This document shows positions 8,266 to 16,710 of a DNA stretch of 64,000 nucleotides, piece by piece (positions within the stretch are counted from its first letter, which is position 1; each line of letters starts with the position of its first letter). The stretch is from Curtobacterium sp. TC1 (lineage in GTDB: Bacteria; Actinomycetota; Actinomycetes; Actinomycetales; Microbacteriaceae). A program made the translations under genes and the position numbers. The stretch is taken from assembly GCF_019844075.1 (NCBI RefSeq), contig NZ_CP081964.1, forward strand, positions 3,348,001 through 3,412,000, in the 5' to 3' direction. The notes beneath the pieces were generated by a model. It made no database searches and had not been told where the DNA came from. It worked only from the letters and a program-made list of their open reading frames with translations.

Positions 8266-9125
8266 CGGCCGTCGCATGTCTCCCGCACTTGCCGCTCGAT
8301 GAGCGCCGTGGCGATCGCGTCGGTCGCGCGTGGGGCCTTCGCGAGCGTGTGCACCACCGCGGTGAACCCTGCCGCGTTGGCGATGATCGCTCCTGCCGCT
8401 CGCACCTCTCCGTTGATCCAGGTCGATGCCCCTTCCCGCTGCCAGCTCACCGTGCGGGAGCGCCCGGCTCCGCGTTCGAGCGCCCAGTCGGCGTAGCGAC
8501 AGAGATCGTCGAACGTGGACCAGACGCCGCCTGCCGCCGCGAACGACGACTCCCCGAGCGCCCACGGCCGGATTGCGCGACCGAAGAGCTTCGGCACCAC
8601 GCGATCCGCCTGAGCAGGCACGAGGGCCGCCGAGCTGATCCCCGCCGGCTCGAGGACGTGCTGGCGCACGGCGGCGAACCAGTCGCCGTGCACCTCGTCG
8701 AGTACTGCGCCGAGGAGCGCGTACCCCAGGTTCGAGTACTCGAACTGGCCTCGGGGAGTGACCGGGACCGCAAATGCGTGATCGAGAGGGACGCCGACGG
8801 CCTCTCGGTACGGGTCACCGAACAGGCGGTCGCGCATCATGGCCGGAAGCCGGGGCAGACCGGAGGTGTGGTGGACGAGGTCAGCAACGGTCATCTCGGG
8901 ATCGGGCACACCGGGGAGGTAGTGCACGACCGGCCGCTCGACCTCGAGTGTGAGCCAGGCCGTCGTGCCCACAAGTCCCTTCGTGATGCTCCCCCACTCG
9001 AGCATCGAGGCGGTGGCGTACGGCCCTCGGGACTCACGGACCGTTCGCCAGCCGTCAGCCCCGCGAAGACTCGCGCGCCAGTGTCCAGATGGCGTCCGTG
9101 AATCTCGCGCGACGGCTCCGACCAC
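8262..9125 (-). CDS. Serine hydrolase, beta-lactamase / penicillin-binding protein fold
   Basis: Class C beta-lactamase-like serine hydrolase of ~287 aa. The SxxK motif is SITK in WGSITKGLVGTTAW, the YxN motif is YSN in FEYSNLGYALLG, and HHTSGLPRLPAMM is the characteristic HxSGL stretch. No clear signal peptide is seen, so the protein is either cytoplasmic or secreted by an unrecognised route. GTG 9123-9125 is preferred as start because it overlaps the TAG stop of the upstream small membrane gene by one base (TAGTG); the longer in-frame extension upstream is an artefact of high GC. It is the middle gene of a three-gene minus-strand operon. The substrate is unknown. Confidence 0.8.
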   Translation of the reverse strand: MVGAVARDSRTPSGHWRASLRGADGWRTVRESRGPYATASMLEWGSITKGLVGTTAWLTLEVERPVVHYLPGVPDPEMTVADLVHHTSGLPRLPAMMRDRLFGDPYREAVGVPLDHAFAVPVTPRGQFEYSNLGYALLGAVLDEVHGDWFAAVRQHVLEPAGISSAALVPAQADRVVPKLFGRAIRPWALGESSFAAAGGVWSTFDDLCRYADWALERGAGRSRTVSWQREGASTWINGEVRAAGAIIANAAGFTAVVHTLAKAPRATDAIATALIERQVRETCDGR

Positions 9126-9364
9126 TACGAGCCGAACCCAGCACCGTTGGCTTCGGTCGACCGCTCGCGGCGCCGTGCTACGAACCACGTTGCCGGTCCG
9201 ATGATCGGGATGAAGAGGACGACGAGGGTCCATGCGACCAAGCGACGGCCGGAGGTCGACCCGGATCGCATCAACGAGAGGAGCGCTGCGAGTGCGAGGA
9301 ACAGAGCGACGAGTGACACGGTCATCAGCACTCCGTCGAGCGCTGTCGGAACGAGCGGGTTCAT
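9125..9364 (-). CDS. Small membrane protein with PLDc_N domain
   Basis: 79 aa (MNPLVPTALDGVLMTVSLVAL...). Two hydrophobic segments surround a short basic loop, and the second ends WTLVVLFIPIIGPATWFVARRR, which matches the phospholipase D-nuclease N-terminal domain (PLDc_N; typically WxxxxxxxPxxGxxxYxxxGRR). Members are stand-alone two-helix membrane proteins without a catalytic PLD domain, and the role is unknown. It is the first gene of the operon with the serine hydrolase and the DUF1648-like protein, and its stop overlaps the next start. Confidence 0.75.
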   Translation of the reverse strand: MNPLVPTALDGVLMTVSLVALFLALAALLSLMRSGSTSGRRLVAWTLVVLFIPIIGPATWFVARRRERSTEANGAGFGS

Positions 9365-9395
9365 GGTCGATTCCTCCGTCCAAGACGTCATTCGT

Positions 9396-10145
9396 TCACT
9401 CCCAGCGGTTGTAGGTGATCGCGCCGTTGCCCTTGGCGCTGAGCCGCTGGACCGCGGAGTACGTGCTCCACGCAATCGTTCCCCATGGGGTCGGCACGCC
9501 ACGCTTCACGACGACCTTGCACTTCGCGGTGGCCTGTCCGCCGCTGATGTAGCCGCTGCTCTTGGAGGTCGTCACCTGAGTGAACGGCTGCACGTTCCTG
9601 ACGACCGTGCACGAGTATCCGAGCATCTTCCTCGCCGTAGTACCGCTGTACTCGTACGACATCGAGACCTTCGTCTCGGTGAGCCTGATTCCAGCGAAGG
9701 CGAACCACTGTGTGCCCCAGGACGACCGCGATGCCGCCCTGGTCCCCACCACGACGCCATCTTCGTTTCGCTCGGCCCCCGACGGTTCCACCTCACCCCA
9801 CTCAAAGTCCCCGCTCGTGCGAACGGTCTCCGGGCCGAGCACTCTCTCGTCGGAGGCGGCAGTTGCGGCAGACGCAACAGCCGGATCCAAGAAGTACGAG
9901 GCGAGCTCGTGTCGCTGTTCAGCGTTGAGGTGGTCGAAGGCCGCGACGTCAGACGAGGCTCCGGAAGCAACGAGGTCGGCGCGGATAGCCGACAACACTG
10001 CAGACGGCGTTCGCGGAGCGGCAACGTCACCGGCGGCGGGCGGTGCGGCCGCGGCGTTGGCTGGCGCGGCACCAATGACGGAGGTGGTGACGACGGCGCA
10101 CACTGCGCCGATCGAGACGATCCGTCCGTAGGTCGACTGCTTCAT
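9396..10145 (-). CDS. Secreted protein of unknown function
   Basis: 249 aa with a clear Sec signal peptide (basic MKQSTYGR, hydrophobic IVSIGAVCAVVTTSVIG, cleavage likely after ANA). The mature part has an Ala/Asp-rich helical segment (~40-90), then a beta-rich C-terminal region with two cysteines (YSCTVV and AKCKVV) that could form a disulfide, ending in AITYNRWE. No family is recognised. It lies 31 nt upstream of the PLDc_N gene on the same strand and may be the first gene of that operon. The 160 bp upstream hold its promoter region, which is unusually A/T-rich for the window around 10195-10245. Confidence 0.75.
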   Translation of the reverse strand: MKQSTYGRIVSIGAVCAVVTTSVIGAAPANAAAAPPAAGDVAAPRTPSAVLSAIRADLVASGASSDVAAFDHLNAEQRHELASYFLDPAVASAATAASDERVLGPETVRTSGDFEWGEVEPSGAERNEDGVVVGTRAASRSSWGTQWFAFAGIRLTETKVSMSYEYSGTTARKMLGYSCTVVRNVQPFTQVTTSKSSGYISGGQATAKCKVVVKRGVPTPWGTIAWSTYSAVQRLSAKGNGAITYNRWE

Positions 10146-10304
10146 GAAACTTCCCCTCGCTCTCCGGCCCCAACGCCGGGTCTCGTCGTCGGCATCGTTG
10201 CCGACAATGAGTAGTCAACTCACTAATACATCAGATACGCAACTTCAGAGGCGACCCGGGCGTGTCGTCTCCGGACTCAGGGAAGGGGCGGCGGAGGTGG
10301 ACGA

Positions 10305-10841
10305 TCTGCAATCACGAAGCGCGCGAGCTCGAAGCTGCCGGGGTGGACGTCGTCCAGTTCGACGAACTCGCCTTGACCGTCTTCCAAGACGAGGTGCAGG
10401 ACTGGGGCGTCGCCACGGCTGTTACGGCTGTTACGGCTACGGCATCGAGGCCAACGACAAGTGGAAGGAAACGCTCGGAGCCGAGTGGCGGCAGTACGAG
10501 CAGTCCTTCCCGCTCCTGCAGCAGTCGTCCATCGACATCGTCTCGCTCGAGTGCATCCACTCGCACGTGCCGCTCGACCTCGTGGAGCTGATCCGTGGCA
10601 AGAAGGTCATGCTCGGCGCGATCGACGTCGCGACCGAGACCGTCGAGACCCCGGAGGAGGTCGCCGAGGTGCTGCGTCGGGCGCTCGAGTTCGTCAATGC
10701 GGCCAAGCTCATCCCGAGCTCGAACTGCGGGATGGCTCCGCTTGCGCGTGGGCAGCGCTCGACAAGCTCGGTGCGCTGTCCGCTGGCGCAGACATCGTGC
10801 GGGCCGAGCTCGCTCGCGTCGCGGTGCCGGCTGCGCGCTAG
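10305..10841 (+). pseudogene. Decayed partial second copy of mesD
   Basis: Nucleotides from about 10305 to the TAG at 10839-10841 match the second half of mesD (from about codon 163) at high identity, including VQFDE, WKETLGAEWRQYEQSFPLLQQSSIDIVSLECIHSH (seen as separate stretches), IDVATETVETPEEVAEVL and SSNCGMAPLAR. The copy lacks the first ~160 codons. About 55 nt around the zinc ligands H-x-C are deleted and replaced by a short GCTGTTACG duplication, and there is a frameshift just after MAPLARG, so the reading frame changes at least twice. It cannot make a working enzyme. The downstream region also carries the dispersed GGAGGCGCGG element, as after the intact gene. Confidence 0.85.
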
Positions 10842-10925
10842 CGCCCCGATCCGCCCGGACGGCTCGCCTCGGCAACGGGGCGGGCCGTCTTCCATGTCAC
10901 GTCCGGCAGGGGCTCGCGTCCCGGG

Positions 10926-10942
10926 CCGGTCTGGAGGCGCGG
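10926..10942 (+). repeat. Dispersed intergenic element downstream of the mesD remnant
   Basis: GCCGGTCTGGAGGCGCGG; same type and same relative position as the copy downstream of intact mesD (7722-7738). Confidence 0.5.
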
Positions 10943-10970
10943 CTCGGTTCCGGCGATCAGGTCGCGGTCG

Positions 10971-11468
10971 TCATTCCTGGCTGTCGAGGCTCATCTTCTC
11001 GAAGTCCCCCGCGATGCACTGTGAGCTGCCATCGATCGTGTACCCGCGGGGATCCGCGCGGAAGTCAGAGGAGCTCACCGGGCCACCCCTGCCCCGGACG
11101 CCGAGGATCGGGTCCTCACCGCCGGTCTGGTACCGCTCGGTCGTGACCCCGAGCTCCTTCCAGTGCTGTTCCACCGCCTCGACGTCGGCCTTCGGGTCAG
11201 CGCTGGCAGCGCGGACCTTGGCGTAGACGTACTGGACGCCGCCCGTCCCGAGGCCGAGTCCGCACTTCCCCAGCCGTGGACCGTCGTTGGGTTCCCAACC
11301 GTCACCGACAACGTCCGTTGAACCCTCGACGAACGTGACGATCGACTGCTTCGCTTCTTTCGTGTTCATGCCAGACCCTTCGCTGCAGCCGGCGAGGACG
11401 GCGACGGCGAGCAGGACTGCTCCTATCGATCGGAGAACGGAGACGACTTTCCGCCGAGCGGGCTTCAT
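10971..11468 (-). CDS. Small lipoprotein of unknown function
   Basis: 165 aa. A lipoprotein signal peptide is clear: basic MKPARRKVV, hydrophobic LLAVAVLAG, lipobox LAGC with Cys at residue ~28. The mature part has two further cysteines (LGKCGLG and SSQCIAG) that could pair, and a central AEQHWKELG-like helix typical of small actinobacterial lipoproteins of the type found in Microbacteriaceae. No named family is recognised. It stands alone, convergent with the region carrying the mesD remnant and divergent from the PRC-barrel gene. Confidence 0.75.
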   Translation of the reverse strand: MKPARRKVVSVLRSIGAVLLAVAVLAGCSEGSGMNTKEAKQSIVTFVEGSTDVVGDGWEPNDGPRLGKCGLGLGTGGVQYVYAKVRAASADPKADVEAVEQHWKELGVTTERYQTGGEDPILGVRGRGGPVSSSDFRADPRGYTIDGSSQCIAGDFEKMSLDSQE

Positions 11469-11590
11469 GCGGAGACTCCTTCCAGACCGCTGGGCTTCAG
11501 CAGCATCTCCACGATCATCTCGTGAAGCTGTCGGGCTTGTCGCGCGTGCACTGACACAAGCGGGTCAGGCCAGGGGCGTTGACTACGCCC

Positions 11591-12016
11591 ATGATTGTCA
11601 AGAGCAAGATCCACGAGGTCGAGAGCGCAACCGTCCGGGACCGCGACGGCGCGACGGTCGGCAAAGTGGCACAAGTGTTTCCCTCCGACGAGGACGGCAG
11701 CGCCGCGTTCGTCAGCGTCGCGACCGGGCTGCTCGGGAGTCACCACGCGCTCGTCCCAGTCGAGGACGCCACCTTCGACGGCACGGACCTGCGCGTCGGG
11801 TACGCGAAGAGCGCGATCAAGGGCGCGCCGTCCGCCGGAGCCGGGAGCACCTTGTCCCTTGCTGAGGCGAACGCCGCCCGCAAGCACTTCGGGCTGTCCC
11901 CCGCTGGCAAGGCGACCGGCGACATGGGCGACCCGCACGAGAACCTCGATCAAGCAGGCACCGGTCCCGCTGGCGCGGACGACACCGAGGGCGCAGGGAC
12001 GACCCCGCCGGCGTGA
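11591..12016 (+). CDS. PRC-barrel domain protein
   Basis: About 141 aa. Residues ~10-80 (VESATVRDRDGATVGKVAQVF...AFVSVATGLLGSHHALVPVEDA) match the PRC-barrel fold, a small beta-barrel seen in RimM and photosynthetic reaction centre H subunits. The C-terminal part is a short helix plus an acidic, Gly/Thr-rich tail (LDQAGTGPAGADDTEGAGTTPPA). Stand-alone PRC-barrel proteins in actinobacteria are abundant, possibly stress-related, and of unknown role. ATG 11591 is chosen; TTG 11579 is an alternative. A remnant of the 3' end of a second copy lies at 17445-17537. Confidence 0.85.
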   Translation: MIVKSKIHEVESATVRDRDGATVGKVAQVFPSDEDGSAAFVSVATGLLGSHHALVPVEDATFDGTDLRVGYAKSAIKGAPSAGAGSTLSLAEANAARKHFGLSPAGKATGDMGDPHENLDQAGTGPAGADDTEGAGTTPPA

Positions 12017-12047
12017 TCGTGCGGAGCGCGGACGCTCTCACGCTGGA

Positions 12048-12086
12048 CGGGGCACCTCGGGGTGGACGACAGGCCGAGGTGCCCCG
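12048..12086. terminator. Bidirectional terminator between convergent genes
   Basis: CGGGGCACCTCGG (12048-12060) and CCGAGGTGCCCCG (12074-12086) are perfect 13-bp arms around a 13-nt loop. The hairpin lies exactly between the PRC-barrel stop and the stop of the convergent permease gene. Confidence 0.8.
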
Positions 12087-12091
12087 CCGCG

Positions 12092-12928
12092 TCAGCCCTT
12101 GACCGCGCCCGCCGTGAGCCCCTGCACGATCCACCGACTCGCGAACGCGAACAGCACCATCGTCGGGATGACGGTCAGGACCGCGGCCGCCGACATGGGT
12201 CCCCAGTCGATGTTGAAGCTGCTGATGAAGCCGTTGATCGCGGTCGGCAGGGTCTTGTTCGCGTCGCTGTTCATCAGGGTCGTCGACAGGAACAGCTCGT
12301 TCCAGCAGTTGACGAAGTTGAAGATGAACGCTGCGACGATCCCCGGCTTCATCACGGGTACGATCACGCGGAAGAGCGCGCCGAACCGCGAGCAGCCGTC
12401 GATCATGGCCGCTTCCTCGAGTGCGGCGGGCACGTTCGCGAAGAACCCGCGGAGCATGACCGTGCTGAACGGGATGCACACGGCGATGTAGATGAGGACG
12501 AGCCCGACCCGGTTGTCGACCAGCTCGAGGCGCGTCATGAGCAGGTACAACGGCCCCAGCGCGATGAACGACGGGATCATCTGGGTCACGAAGAACGCCG
12601 TCAGCAGCGCGCCCTTCGTCCGGAACTCGAAGCGGGAGAGCACGTAGCCGGACAGCAACGAGATCACCGTCGCGGTGACCGCGGCCGCCAGGCTGACGAC
12701 CAGGCTGTTGACCACGTAGACGCCGAACTGCGACTTGGCGAACAACCCGATGTAGTTCTGCAGCGAGAACTCCGTCGGCCAGTACGTGAGCGGCCGGCTG
12801 AAAATCGAGCCGGGCGCCTTCAGGGACGTGATGGTGATCCAGTACAGCGGGAACAGCGTGATGAGGAGCCACAGCCCGAGGAATCCGAAACGGACGAACC
12901 GGGCTGAGCGGGTCTCGTGGTCGATCAT
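12092..12928 (-). CDS. ABC transporter permease (MalG type)
   Basis: Second permease of a CUT1-type importer, 278 aa, with about six membrane segments. The cytoplasmic EAA loop that docks the ATPase is clear (EEAAMIDGCSRFGALFRVIVPVMKP, given here as the motif region at ~180-205). Start ATG 12926-12928 overlaps the stop of the MalF-type gene (ATGA). Final gene of the operon aminotransferase - binding protein - MalF - MalG. No ATPase gene is present; such actinobacterial importers commonly share an MsiK-type ATPase encoded elsewhere (established for the group, inferred here). Confidence 0.9.
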   Translation of the reverse strand: MIDHETRSARFVRFGFLGLWLLITLFPLYWITITSLKAPGSIFSRPLTYWPTEFSLQNYIGLFAKSQFGVYVVNSLVVSLAAAVTATVISLLSGYVLSRFEFRTKGALLTAFFVTQMIPSFIALGPLYLLMTRLELVDNRVGLVLIYIAVCIPFSTVMLRGFFANVPAALEEAAMIDGCSRFGALFRVIVPVMKPGIVAAFIFNFVNCWNELFLSTTLMNSDANKTLPTAINGFISSFNIDWGPMSAAAVLTVIPTMVLFAFASRWIVQGLTAGAVKG

Positions 12929-13944
12929 CGGGTCTTGGGTCCCTTCTCCCGCATCGCGAGCAGGTAGAACACGGAGAACACGAGCAGCACGGCGATGACG
13001 ATGAGCCCGAGCGCCGAGGCCCGGCCGTAGTCGCCGCGCTGGGTGGTCTGGATCATCCACGTGGTGATGATGTGGGTGCGGTCGGCGGGGCCGCCGCCCG
13101 TCATGCCGTAGATGATGTCGGGGAAGTTGAAGATCCAGATGACCCGCAGGAGCACCGTGAGGGCGAGCGTGACGCGGATGTACGGGATCACGATCGAGAA
13201 GAGCGTGCGGACCTTGCCGGCCCCGTCGAGCGCGGCGGCTTCGAGCATCTCGTCGGGCACCGACTGCAACGCCGCGAGGATCATGATCGCGAAGAACGTG
13301 ACCCCGTACCAGATGTTCGCGATGAGCACGGCGACCATGGCGGTCGCCGGGTCGGCGAGCCAGTTGATCGGCTCGTCGATCAGTCCGACCTTGGCGAGCA
13401 GGTCGTTGACGACGCCGAACTCGCTGTTGAACATCCAGCGGAACAGGATCCCGATGAGGAACCCGGACACCGCCCACGGGAAGAACACGAGCGCCTGGTA
13501 CAACCCGCGGAACCGGAACCTGCGTCGCAGCCACAGGGCGAGTGCGAAGCCGATCACGAACTGCGGCACGAGCGAGGCGACGACCCAGACGACCGAGTTC
13601 CGGAGCACCGTGTAGAAGACGGGGTCGGTGAGGATGTCGCGGAAGTTGCCGAGTCCCACCCACGACGTGTCGCTGAGGTTGTTGAGGTTCCAGTTGCGGA
13701 ACGCCATCTGGCCGCCCGCGAACAACGGGTAGTAGACGAACACCGCCACGAAGACGAGTGCGGGTGCCATGAACCCGAGGAGACTGAGTCCCTTCCGCTT
13801 CGTGAAGGTGCGGCGACCTGCGGGTGAGGAGCCGCGCCTCCTCGGGTCGTTGCCACCGCTTCGACCACCCGGGGCCGGAGGAGTGGTGCCGGCGCCGGCC
13901 CCCGACACCGCGGACGGCGCGGTGGACGCGTCCTGGACCGTCAC
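12925..13944 (-). CDS. ABC transporter permease (MalF type)
   Basis: First permease of the importer, 339 aa. A disordered Pro/Gly/Ser-rich N-terminus of ~50 residues precedes six predicted membrane segments (LSLLGFMAPALVFVAVFVYYPLFAGG is the first). The EAA motif is at MLEAAALDGAGKVRTLFSIVIPYI. GTG 13942-13944 overlaps the stop of the binding-protein gene (GTGA), and the gene's own stop overlaps the MalG start, so all three are translationally coupled. Confidence 0.9.
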   Translation of the reverse strand: MTVQDASTAPSAVSGAGAGTTPPAPGGRSGGNDPRRRGSSPAGRRTFTKRKGLSLLGFMAPALVFVAVFVYYPLFAGGQMAFRNWNLNNLSDTSWVGLGNFRDILTDPVFYTVLRNSVVWVVASLVPQFVIGFALALWLRRRFRFRGLYQALVFFPWAVSGFLIGILFRWMFNSEFGVVNDLLAKVGLIDEPINWLADPATAMVAVLIANIWYGVTFFAIMILAALQSVPDEMLEAAALDGAGKVRTLFSIVIPYIRVTLALTVLLRVIWIFNFPDIIYGMTGGGPADRTHIITTWMIQTTQRGDYGRASALGLIVIAVLLVFSVFYLLAMREKGPKTR

Positions 13945-15239
13945 TTCGCGTCCTTCTCGGTCCAGTACTCGTCCCAGCTGGCGAGCAGTTGCTTGCTCGT
14001 CATGTCGCCGACGAGGACCCGCTGCAGCTCAGAGTCGGCCTTCTGGGTCCACTCGGTCCACCATGCGACGGTGCGCGGCTGCACGACGGGGATGTAGGTC
14101 TCCGGTGCGTCGGTCATCGTGACGTAGCTCGCCCAGGCGCCCTCGCTGTAGAACGGGTCCTCGGTGGCGCTGGTCAGGATCGGGACGAGGCTGTTCTCCT
14201 TGGTGAAGCGCGTGGAGGCGTCGCCCGACGACAGGAACTCGATCAGCTTCGCTGCCTCGGCCTTGTGCTCACTCGACTCAGCGGTGCCCCAGCCCGACGT
14301 GGCGACGGCCTGGGCGGCTTTCCCGGTCGGCCCGGTCAGCAGGGGTGCCGTGGTCCACTGGTCGGCCTCGATGGCCGTCGAGGTCCCGATCGCGCTGATG
14401 ACCTCGGGGTCCTGCAGGAGGAACGCGGTCGAGCCGTTCGAGAAGCCCTCGACCATCTCCGGGTAGCCCCACGCGACGCTCGACGGCGGCGAGGCCTTCT
14501 CGAAGAGGTCGAAGTACATGTCGGCGGCGTCCTGGGCTTCCGGTGCCGAGAAGATCGTGTCGCCGTTCTCCAGTCGGAACGCGTTCTCGGTGTCGAGGTC
14601 GTCGGCCACGTAGGCCTCGATGGCGGTGACGAGGTTGGAGTTGCCGTTCATGCCACCGCGGAAGGCGTAGCCGTAGTCGCCGTCGCCCGACTCCTGCACC
14701 GCCGTGGCCTGCTCGAGCAGGTCGTCCCACGAGGCGGGCGGGGCGTCGAACCCGGCGTCCTTCGTGAGGTCCGTGCGGTAGAACAGGCTCAGGCCGTAGA
14801 AGCCGTAGGGGATGTAGTAGACGGTGCCGTCGTCGTTCTTGGCGTAGTCGACGGCGTTCTCGGTCAGGTCGTCCCAGCCGGACCAGTCGTCGAGTTCGGT
14901 CGACATGTCGCTGATCCAGCCGTTCGCGCTGAAGGGCCCGACCGTCGTGTCACGGACCTCGAGCACGTCGACACCGTTGCCGGACTGCAGCATCTGCTGG
15001 ATCTTCTGGTCGGCCTGGTCGGTCGGCGGCGAGATGAGCTCGACCCGGATGTCGGGGTTCTCGTCCTCGAAGTCGGCGAGGAGCTCCTTGAGGAGCGTCG
15101 TGCGCGTCGGGTTCGTCAGGCTCTCGACCATCTGCAGGGTGACGGTGCCGTCGCTGCTGCTCGGGGCGGAGCAGCCTCCTGCCAGCAGCGCGGTGGCGAG
15201 GCCCAGGCTGAGCGCCGCGATCATCTTGGTGCTTTTCAC
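13941..15239 (-). CDS. ABC transporter substrate-binding lipoprotein
   Basis: Extracytoplasmic binding protein, ~432 aa, family 1. Signal peptide with lipobox ALLAGGC; mature protein with the pattern VTLQMVESLTNPTRTTLLKELLADFEDENPDIRVELIS typical of CUT1 binding proteins. GTG 15237-15239 is chosen over the start 27 nt upstream because GAAGGAC lies at ribosome-binding distance before it. The aromatic-rich cleft suggests a polar carbohydrate-like ligand, but its place directly after a class V aminotransferase under a FadR-type regulator leaves room for an amino compound. The ligand cannot be read. Confidence 0.9.
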   Translation of the reverse strand: MKSTKMIAALSLGLATALLAGGCSAPSSSDGTVTLQMVESLTNPTRTTLLKELLADFEDENPDIRVELISPPTDQADQKIQQMLQSGNGVDVLEVRDTTVGPFSANGWISDMSTELDDWSGWDDLTENAVDYAKNDDGTVYYIPYGFYGLSLFYRTDLTKDAGFDAPPASWDDLLEQATAVQESGDGDYGYAFRGGMNGNSNLVTAIEAYVADDLDTENAFRLENGDTIFSAPEAQDAADMYFDLFEKASPPSSVAWGYPEMVEGFSNGSTAFLLQDPEVISAIGTSTAIEADQWTTAPLLTGPTGKAAQAVATSGWGTAESSEHKAEAAKLIEFLSSGDASTRFTKENSLVPILTSATEDPFYSEGAWASYVTMTDAPETYIPVVQPRTVAWWTEWTQKADSELQRVLVGDMTSKQLLASWDEYWTEKDAK

Positions 15240-15305
15240 GGTTGTCCTTCGTGTCAGGTGGAGCACGTGTCGTCAGGGTCGGACGGGTGGTGCGGTCGGA
15301 GGTCC

Positions 15306-16550
15306 TCAGGCGGTGCGGGCCCAGTCCGCGAGGACGGGCACGCAGCGTTCGGCGAACGACTCGTAGTCGGCAGCGGTGTTGTAGACGTGGGTCGACAGCC
15401 GCAGGTAGCCCACGCCCGCGAAGGCCGTGAACGCGCACTCGACGCCGAGCTCGTCCAGGACGCGGTCGCGGAGCGCGTTGCCCTCGCCGTGTCCGGCGGC
15501 GAGCGCTCCGGGCAGCCGCACGAGGCGGAGCGCGCCGACGGGCATGCCGACGTCGACGCGGTGGTCCTCGCCGGTGATCGCCGAGAAGGCTCCCGCCACG
15601 ACGTCGACGGCGTGGTCGGCCAAGTCGGACATGTAGCGGCGAGCTGTGTCCCATCCCCACGTGTCGCCGATCAGGTCGAGCGACGTCGATGCCGCGAGCC
15701 AACCGGTGAGGTCGAGGGTGCCCTGGGTGTCGAAGCGCTCCGGGAAGGGGTCGGTCGCACCCCAGGAGTCGATCGACGGGTTGAGCTCCTGGACGAGGGG
15801 GCCGCGGGCGACCAGGACGCCGGTCCCGCGGGGCGCACAGGTGAACTTGTGCAGGTTGCCGACCCAGAAGTCGCACTCGAGGTCGGCGAGCGGATCGGCG
15901 AGCAGTCCGGGCGCGTGCGCACCGTCGACGAGGACGGGCACTCCGAGCTGCGCGGCGTGCCGTGCCACCGCCCCGGCCGGGAGGCGCCGCGCCGTGGGGG
16001 ACGTCACTTGGTCGATGACGACGAGGGACGTCGCGTCGGTGATGCTGTCCGTGATGATCTGGGCTGCCGTGTCGTGGTCGGCGTCGAGCGGGACCGAGAC
16101 GGTGCGGACGCGGCCGTTCCAGCGCCGGGCAAGTCGCTCGGCACCCATCGTGACCGCTCCGTAGCCGTGGTCGGTGACGAGGATCTCGACACGGCGGCCC
16201 ACCGGCAGGCTCGAGTAGACGACGCTCGCGCCGGCACTCGCGTTCGCGACGAACGCCGTGTCCCGGACGTCGGTGCCGAGGAACTCGGCGACGCGGCCGC
16301 GAGCCTGCGCGACGAGCCCGGGCAGCGGCGGGAACCAGGCGACCGGGGCTGCTTCCATCACGTCACGGAGGCGCTGCTGCTCGGCCTGCGTGGCGCGGGG
16401 CACAGCGCCGAACGAGCCGTGGTTGAGGTGGCCGAGGTGCGGGTCGAGCGTGAACGCAGCAGCCGCCGGCCGCCCGTCCTGGAGCGTCAGCGGCTCGGGG
16501 CCGACCGCGGGATCAGTTCGAGCGGCGTCGGTGGTGGTCGCGAATGCCAT
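15306..16550 (-). CDS. Class V aminotransferase (isopenicillin-N-epimerase / cysteine-desulfurase-like)
   Basis: PLP-dependent fold type I enzyme, 414 aa. HLNHGSFGAVPRAT near residue 40 is the signature of the CefD/NifS-like branch, the Asp binding the PLP ring is in VLVDGAHAPG, and the Schiff-base lysine is in NLHKFTCAPRG. Members act as racemases/epimerases, desulfurases or aminotransferases, and the exact reaction is open. It is the first gene of the operon with the ABC importer, divergent from a FadR-type regulator, which suggests that it processes the imported compound. Start ATG 16550; the operator palindrome lies 18 nt upstream. Confidence 0.85.
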   Translation of the reverse strand: MAFATTTDAARTDPAVGPEPLTLQDGRPAAAAFTLDPHLGHLNHGSFGAVPRATQAEQQRLRDVMEAAPVAWFPPLPGLVAQARGRVAEFLGTDVRDTAFVANASAGASVVYSSLPVGRRVEILVTDHGYGAVTMGAERLARRWNGRVRTVSVPLDADHDTAAQIITDSITDATSLVVIDQVTSPTARRLPAGAVARHAAQLGVPVLVDGAHAPGLLADPLADLECDFWVGNLHKFTCAPRGTGVLVARGPLVQELNPSIDSWGATDPFPERFDTQGTLDLTGWLAASTSLDLIGDTWGWDTARRYMSDLADHAVDVVAGAFSAITGEDHRVDVGMPVGALRLVRLPGALAAGHGEGNALRDRVLDELGVECAFTAFAGVGYLRLSTHVYNTAADYESFAERCVPVLADWARTA

Positions 16551-16567
16551 GCCGGCAACACTAGGAA

Positions 16568-16580
16568 GTCATCAGATGAC
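16568..16580. promoter_or_regulatory. Candidate FadR/GntR operator 1
   Basis: GTCATCAGATGAC is a perfect palindrome with one central base. It lies 18 bp before the aminotransferase start, between it and the divergent FadR-type gene. Confidence 0.65.
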
Positions 16581-16630
16581 TACGGTTTCGACTGCGTTAC
16601 GAACGTGTCAAAAGCCCGATCAACTGCAAG

Positions 16631-16645
16631 GACATCCGATGAGTC
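16631..16645. promoter_or_regulatory. Candidate FadR/GntR operator 2
   Basis: GACATCCGATGAGTC repeats the CATC-N-GATGA core of operator 1 at 16568-16580, 63 bp away, with imperfect flanks. Two copies of the same core in one divergent promoter region support a shared regulator site. Confidence 0.5.
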
Positions 16646-16710
16646 ACCCGTCGAAGCATGTTGATGGCCCGACTTCGTGCCGGTAGGCTCGCCCCGACGA
16701 GAGGGGCGCG

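Noticed and set aside
13824..16664. Very long open frame on the plus strand over the ABC and aminotransferase genes
   Set aside because: It is antisense to four clear genes, has the Arg/Gly/Ala/Val-heavy composition of GC-rich shadow frames and no domain.
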